Positions 5,720 to 9,428 of a stretch of 9,428 nucleotides of DNA are shown piece by piece. The stretch is from Actinomycetota bacterium (GTDB lineage: Bacteria > Actinomycetota > Thermoleophilia > Gaiellales > Gaiellaceae), in NCBI GenBank assembly GCA_013817555.1, contig JACDCN010000063.1, positions 1 to 9,428 of the forward strand. Direction: 5' to 3'. A program made the position numbers and the translations under genes. Position 1 is the stretch's first letter, and the number at the start of each line of letters is the position of its first letter. The notes beneath the pieces were generated by a model. It was given only the letters and a program-made list of their open reading frames with translations, did not search any database and was not told where the DNA came from.

Positions 5720-6832
5720 GTGACCGACTGGAGCACCCTCGTCGTCCCCGCGCTCGCCAAGCTCGAGCCGTTCGCCCTCGGGGAGACGCTCGCGGACGTC
5801 CAGGCACGTCACGGCCTCGAGGAAGCCGTGAAGCTGAACTGGAACGAGAATCTGTTCGGCCCTCTGCCGGGGGTGGTCGAGGCGGTGCGCGACGAGCTCG
5901 AGAACCTCTCGCTGTACCCGGAGCAGGTGAACAGGGCATTCTGCGAGGAGGTGGCGCACTACGCAGGCACGGTGCCGGAGCGCATCGTCCCGGGCCACGG
6001 CACGCTGGCGCTGATCGGCTCGCTGGCGAGCGCATTTCTCGGTCCGGGCGACCATGCTGTCGTGCCCGCACTGAGTTACGGGCTCTACGCACAGCTGTCG
6101 GCGGTGCGAGGCGCGACGATCGAGCGCGTCCCGTTGCGAGACCTCGCGCTAGACCTCGATGCGATGGCGAGAGCCGCGCGCGAGAAGAAGGCGCGGGTCG
6201 TCTGGATCTGCGATCCGAACAACCCGACCGGCTCGGTCGTCGGCACCGGCGAGTGGGAGGGGTTTCTCGACGCCCTGCCGGAGGGCTGCGTGACGGTTGT
6301 GGACGAGGCATACATCGACTACCTGCCCGCCGACGGCCGCGCGCACCGCGAGCGCGACGTGGAGAGCGGGCGCCCCGTCGTCGTGCTGCGGAGCTTCTCC
6401 AAGTTCTTCGGGCTCGCCGGGTTGCGCCTCGGGTATGCGATCGTCGACGAGGCTCTCGCCGCGTACCTCGGCGTCGTGGACGAGCCCTTCAATGTGAATT
6501 GCGCAGGACTCGCCGCCGGCCGTGCCTGTCTCCGCGCTACGGACGCGGCCGAGCGGCGGCGGAGCGAGGTCGCGGAAGCCCGAGAGGCGCTTTCACGGGG
6601 ACTTCGTGAGGCCGGCGCCGAGCCGCTCCCGGCAGCCGCCAACTTCGTGCTCGCCCGCGTGGATGTCGACGACCTGGAGCTTGCCGACCGGCTCGCCGGG
6701 CGCGGCCTCCTGATCCGGCCAGGGTCGGACTTCGGCTTGCCCGGGTACGTGCGGATCACCGTCGGCCCCGCAGCGCTCATGGATCGCGTCACCGCAGAGG
6801 TTCGCGATGCGCACGAGACGCTTCGGCGCTGA
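5720..6832 (+). CDS. PLP-dependent aminotransferase, class I/II, HisC-like
   Basis: This 370-aa fold-type I PLP enzyme would transfer an amino group between an amino acid and a 2-oxoacid. The HisC-like N-terminus (LEPFALGETLADVQARHGL, then KLNWNENLFGP) is followed by DPNNPTG at 165-171, DEAY at 195-198 (Asp to the pyridine nitrogen, Tyr to O3') and SFSKFFGLAGLRLGY with the Schiff-base Lys228. A substrate-carboxylate Arg is expected in YVRITVG near the C-terminus. True HisC sits in histidine operons; here the neighbours are catabolic and transport genes, so a dedicated amino-acid substrate is more likely. Threonine-phosphate decarboxylase-like activity (CobD relatives) is an alternative. The start GTG 5720 has no Shine-Dalgarno sequence but sits 8 nt after a TAGAGT box; an ATG at 5666 would overlap the divergent gene. 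The next gene begins 6 nt after the stop. Confidence 0.9.
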   Translation: MTDWSTLVVPALAKLEPFALGETLADVQARHGLEEAVKLNWNENLFGPLPGVVEAVRDELENLSLYPEQVNRAFCEEVAHYAGTVPERIVPGHGTLALIGSLASAFLGPGDHAVVPALSYGLYAQLSAVRGATIERVPLRDLALDLDAMARAAREKKARVVWICDPNNPTGSVVGTGEWEGFLDALPEGCVTVVDEAYIDYLPADGRAHRERDVESGRPVVVLRSFSKFFGLAGLRLGYAIVDEALAAYLGVVDEPFNVNCAGLAAGRACLRATDAAERRRSEVAEAREALSRGLREAGAEPLPAAANFVLARVDVDDLELADRLAGRGLLIRPGSDFGLPGYVRITVGPAALMDRVTAEVRDAHETLRR

Positions 6833-6838
6833 CGAGCC

Positions 6839-7786
6839 GTGGCGCGAGTTCTCTGCGACCCCTCCTCTCCGTCCGAGCACGCCCGAGCCGTGCTCGCGCG
6901 CATGGATGTCATGCTCGAGACGTCCACCCCGCCATGGTCGGGAGACGACGTTGTCGGCCTCATCTCCTTTGACCCGGTCACTGCGGACGATCTCGCCCGA
7001 CTCCCCGCGCTCCGCGTCATCGCGACGCCGAGCGTCGGCTTCGAGCACATCGACGTCACGGCTGCGACTCAACGCGGGATCTGGGTTTGTCACGTCCCGG
7101 ACTACTGCATCGACGAGGTGGCGGATCACGCACTCGCGCTCCTGCTCGCACTCGTCCGCGGCGTCGTCGAGCTCGACCGCTCGGTCGGCGAGGGCAGGTG
7201 GGAAGCGAAGGCAGCCGGCCCGCTCCGCCGGCTACGGGACATCCGTGTCGGCGTGGTCGGGTTCGGGCGCATCGGCCGCGCGCTCTCCGAGCGCTTACTC
7301 GCGCTCGGGGTCGACGTCTGGGCGACCGACGCCCTCCTGCCCGACGACACGATCGCGGCTGCAGGGCCTCACTCAGCGACGCTCGACGAGCTGCTGCGGA
7401 GCTGCGACGCCGTCTCGTTGCACACGCCGTTGACCGCGGAGACAGATGGGCTGATCGGCGCGCGCGAGCTCGCGCTGTTGCCGCGGGGCGCCTATCTCGT
7501 GAACGTCGCGCGCGGCGGTCTCGTCGACGAGGCGGCGGTGATCGCCGCACTCGAGTCCGGCCAGCTCGCGGGCGCAGCGCTCGACACGCTCCACAGCGAG
7601 CCACCTGCAAGGGCGCCCCGGACGTCGCGGCTCATCGTCACCCCGCACGCAGCCTGGTACAGCGAGCGCGCCGAGGCGGAGGTGCACCGTCGAGCGGCGG
7701 AGTCGGTGCAGGTCGCACTCAAAGGCTCTCGGCCGCCGAGGGCGGTCAACGAGATCCACGATCGCGCTGGAGACTCGCCGGCGTAG
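6839..7786 (+). CDS. D-2-hydroxyacid dehydrogenase, CtBP-like subfamily
   Basis: This 315-aa NAD(H)-dependent oxidoreductase would reduce a 2-oxoacid to the D-2-hydroxyacid or the reverse. The substrate domain includes ATPSVGFEHIDV. The Rossmann motif GFGRIG is at 141-146. The catalytic set is complete: Arg225 in NVARGGLVDE, Glu254 in HSEPP and His270 in TPHAAWYS. The last motif and VCHVPDYCIDEVADHALALLLAL resemble CtBP and its bacterial relatives more than phosphoglycerate dehydrogenase; there is no ACT domain. It starts at GTG 6839, 6 nt after the aminotransferase stop, so it is probably read from the same mRNA. With the aminotransferase it can turn an amino acid into a hydroxyacid, competing with the ThDP enzyme for the oxoacid. 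Leu153 is a rare TTA codon. The substrate is unknown. Confidence 0.9.
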   Translation: MARVLCDPSSPSEHARAVLARMDVMLETSTPPWSGDDVVGLISFDPVTADDLARLPALRVIATPSVGFEHIDVTAATQRGIWVCHVPDYCIDEVADHALALLLALVRGVVELDRSVGEGRWEAKAAGPLRRLRDIRVGVVGFGRIGRALSERLLALGVDVWATDALLPDDTIAAAGPHSATLDELLRSCDAVSLHTPLTAETDGLIGARELALLPRGAYLVNVARGGLVDEAAVIAALESGQLAGAALDTLHSEPPARAPRTSRLIVTPHAAWYSERAEAEVHRRAAESVQVALKGSRPPRAVNEIHDRAGDSPA

Positions 7787-7800
7787 AGCGACGCCAGCGG

Positions 7801-7815
7801 TAGTGTCAGAGACGC
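7801..7815 (+). promoter_or_regulatory. Possible internal leaderless -10 element before betC
   Basis: TAGTGT at 7801-7806 fits the TANNNT -10 pattern and lies 9 nt before the betC GTG at 7816. The 29-bp gap (7787-7815) has no strong Shine-Dalgarno sequence; only a short GAG occurs near it. The layout echoes the TAGAGT-8-GTG arrangement at 5706. No -35 is evident and the hexamer is short enough to arise by chance. Confidence 0.3.
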
Positions 7816-9348
7816 GTGCGCGACCGGCCGAACATCCTCCTGTTCGTCGCCGACCAGCTGTCGGCGCTCTTCCTGCGCGCTCATGGACACCCGGTGACTC
7901 GGACGCCGACGATCGACCGGCTGGCCGAGGAAGGCGTCCTGTTCGACTGGGCGTACACGCCGAGCCCACTCTGTGCACCGGCGCGCGCGTCGCTCATGTC
8001 GGGCTTGCTGCCGTCCCGAACCGGCGCGTACGACAACGGCGCGGAGTTTCCGTCCGCGCTGCCGACGTTCGCCCATGCGCTGCGGCTCGAGGGATACCGC
8101 ACGTGTCTCTCCGGAAAGATGCATTTCGTCGGCCCCGACCAGCTGCACGGGTTCGAGGAACGGCTGACGACCGACCTCTATCCCGCCGACTACGGCTGGA
8201 CGCCCGACTGGCGCCTCGGCACCGAGCGCATCGACCGCTGGTACCACAACATGTCCTCTGTGACCCAGGCTGGGGTCGCCGAGATCACGAACCAGCTCGA
8301 GTACGACGACGAGGTGGCGTTCCACGCCATTCGACGGCTGTACGACCACGCGCGCTACGCGCGCGACGTGCCGCTCTTTCTCTGTGTCTCGTTCACGCAT
8401 CCCCACGACCCCTACGTCGCCCGCCCGCGGCATTGGGACCTGTACCACGACGATGACATCGACCTTCCCCGCATCCCGGCTTTGCCATACGAAGACCTCG
8501 ATCCGCACAGCCGGCGGCTGTACGACGCGGCGCAGATGGGCTCGCTCGAGATCAGCGAAGAGCACGTCCGCTCCTCCCGACACGGCTTCTATAGCTCTCT
8601 TTCCTACGTGGACGAGAAGCTTGCCGAGATGCTCGCCGCGATCGACGCGCTCGGCTTCGCGGACGAAACGGTGGTCCTCTTCACCTCCGACCACGGCGAC
8701 CTCCTCGGCGAACGAGGGCTCTGGTACAAGATGTCGTTCCTCGAGCACTCGGCGCACGTCCCGCTGCTCGTCCATGCGCCGGGCCGATTCGCCCCTCACC
8801 GCGTCGGCACGCCTGTCTCGCTCGCGGATCTTGCGCCGACGATCTGCGACCTCGCGCGGCCTGGGCTCTCCGCCGAGGCGTCCATCCCCTTGGACGGAAG
8901 GACGCTCCTCCCCGACCTCGAGGGCACGACGGCCGATCCTGCGACGACGGTCGCGAGCGAGTACCTCGCAGAGGGTGCGCTCGCGCCGATGTTCATGCTC
9001 CGCCGGGACCGCTGGAAGTTCGTCAGTACCGCGCCCGACCCGGATCAGCTGTTCGACCTCGAGGCCGATCCACTCGAGGAGCGGAATCTCGCAGCCGAGC
9101 CCGAGCACGTGAAGACGGTCGCGGATTTCCGCGCCGAGGTCGAGCGCCGCTGGGACGCGTCCGCGCTCGAGAAAGCCGTCCTGCGCAGCCAGCGTGCGCG
9201 GCTGCACGTGTTCCAGGCGCTCCGCCGGGGTGAGTACTTCCCGTGGGACTACCAGCCGCTGCGCAAGGCCTCCGAGCAGTACACGCGCAACCACATGGAC
9301 GTCGCGCTACGCGATCAGCAGTCCCGCTTTCCACCAGCGTCGTCATGA
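7816..9348 (+). CDS. betC: Choline-sulfatase (type I sulfatase, alkaline phosphatase superfamily)
   Basis: This 510-aa sulfatase would hydrolyse choline-O-sulfate, or a close sulfate ester, to alcohol and sulfate. It opens with the metal-binding PNILLFVADQ (Asp13, Gln14). The sulfatase signature CAPAR starts at Cys53, the residue that a formylglycine-generating enzyme must oxidise; none is encoded here. SGKMHFVGPDQLHGFEERLTTD includes Lys101 and His103. The second metal site is TSDHGD (Asp292, His293). The stretch from YGWTPDW to WYHNMSSVTQAGVAEITNQL and the C-terminal WDYQPLRKASEQYTRNHMD are typical of BetC, and the length is usual. No signal peptide is seen, so it is cytoplasmic and its substrate must be imported. 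The start GTG 7816 leads straight into the PNILL strand. The stop overlaps the next ATG as ATGA. Absence of betA, betB and betI nearby is unusual and leaves room for another sulfate ester as the real substrate. Confidence 0.92.
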   Translation: MRDRPNILLFVADQLSALFLRAHGHPVTRTPTIDRLAEEGVLFDWAYTPSPLCAPARASLMSGLLPSRTGAYDNGAEFPSALPTFAHALRLEGYRTCLSGKMHFVGPDQLHGFEERLTTDLYPADYGWTPDWRLGTERIDRWYHNMSSVTQAGVAEITNQLEYDDEVAFHAIRRLYDHARYARDVPLFLCVSFTHPHDPYVARPRHWDLYHDDDIDLPRIPALPYEDLDPHSRRLYDAAQMGSLEISEEHVRSSRHGFYSSLSYVDEKLAEMLAAIDALGFADETVVLFTSDHGDLLGERGLWYKMSFLEHSAHVPLLVHAPGRFAPHRVGTPVSLADLAPTICDLARPGLSAEASIPLDGRTLLPDLEGTTADPATTVASEYLAEGALAPMFMLRRDRWKFVSTAPDPDQLFDLEADPLEERNLAAEPEHVKTVADFRAEVERRWDASALEKAVLRSQRARLHVFQALRRGEYFPWDYQPLRKASEQYTRNHMDVALRDQQSRFPPASS

Positions 9349-9428
9349 GAGCAGCGGTCTGTAGGGCCTTCGGGAGTCCCCTCCAGATCGAGGATCTTCG
9401 ACTCGATCCACCTCAGGCGGGCGAAGTC
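9345..9428 (+). CDS. Zinc-dependent (MDR) alcohol dehydrogenase, N-terminal fragment
   Basis: Only the first 28 codons are in the window. They read MRAAVCRAFGSPLQIEDL and continue to DPPQAGEV, the characteristic opening of medium-chain zinc alcohol dehydrogenases (AAV-x-R-x-FG-x-PL, then PP-x-x-GEV). The catalytic Cys/His zinc ligands and the Rossmann fold lie beyond the edge. The ATG overlaps the betC stop as ATGA, so the two proteins are probably made in a coupled way. In the locus it could oxidise an alcohol freed by the sulfatase or reduce the aldehyde formed by the ThDP enzyme. A quinone-reductase-like MDR member cannot be excluded from so short a piece. Confidence 0.8.
   Translation, partial: MRAAVCRAFGSPLQIEDLRLDPPQAGEV

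Noticed and set aside
4894..6609. 571-codon plus-strand open frame
   Set aside because: It crosses from antisense of the ThDP enzyme into another frame of the aminotransferase; no recognisable domain.
5720..6832. Genuine histidinol-phosphate aminotransferase (hisC)
   Set aside because: There is no histidine-biosynthesis neighbour and the locus is catabolic/transport in character; only family likeness is supported.
7295..7297. TTA leucine codon in the hydroxyacid dehydrogenase as a bldA-like control
   Set aside because: A single rare codon in a genome of unknown lineage is not evidence of regulation.
4063..7786. Cysteate/sulfopyruvate or phosphonopyruvate pathway
   Set aside because: The gene types could be fitted (aminotransferase, ThDP decarboxylase, hydroxyacid dehydrogenase), but there is no PEP mutase, sulfolactate or sulfoacetaldehyde marker and the ThDP protein is not of the two-part sulfopyruvate decarboxylase type.
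7492..9294. 600-codon minus-strand open frame opposite betC
   Set aside because: betC is unmistakable on the plus strand; the antisense frame has no motifs and a composition typical of GC-rich shadows.

Overview
The window is a high-GC, densely coding bacterial segment with GTG starts, very short gene gaps and probable leaderless genes. This suits an actinobacterium. A lineage such as Thermoleophilia/Gaiellales is a guess from overall style and not from a marker gene. Nine protein genes are supported; two of them (an ABC ATPase at the left edge and a zinc alcohol dehydrogenase at the right edge) are cut by the window ends. There are no rRNA, tRNA, CRISPR or transposase genes.

The genes form two divergent transcription units that start 25 bp apart around position 5707. 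The leftward unit (minus strand) reads: thiamine-diphosphate (ThDP) 2-oxoacid decarboxylase-like enzyme (5694-4063), exported family-5 peptide-type solute-binding protein (3964-2342), DppB-type permease (2281-1304), DppC-type permease (1116-208), DppD-type ATPase (211-1, partial). The rightward unit (plus strand) reads: HisC-like PLP aminotransferase (5720-6832), CtBP-like D-2-hydroxyacid dehydrogenase (6839-7786), choline-sulfatase BetC (7816-9348), MDR zinc alcohol dehydrogenase (9345-9428, partial).

Together these look like an uptake-and-catabolism locus. The ABC system would import a peptide, opine or amino-acid-like solute. The sulfatase would remove a sulfate ester. The aminotransferase would give a 2-oxoacid, which the ThDP enzyme would decarboxylate to an aldehyde, or the hydroxyacid dehydrogenase would reduce to a 2-hydroxyacid. 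The alcohol dehydrogenase would interconvert the aldehyde and an alcohol. The families are well supported; the substrate and the order of steps are inference.

The non-coding parts hold the least ordinary signals. (a) The divergent promoter is a near-perfect 22-bp palindrome whose two overlapping TAGAGT boxes lie 7 and 8 nt before the two GTG starts, suggesting mutually exclusive leaderless transcription. (b) The 187-bp gap between the permease genes (1117-1303) is packed with at least five hairpins and flanked by direct ATGAGC copies. It carries a 64-codon frame joined to both permeases by ATGA stop/start overlaps, and its last hairpin displays the Shine-Dalgarno sequence in the loop while burying the dppC start codon in the stem. 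It looks like a small repeat element inserted at an ancestral ATGA overlap. (c) A strong hairpin with a pyrimidine-rich tail separates the binding-protein gene from the permeases.
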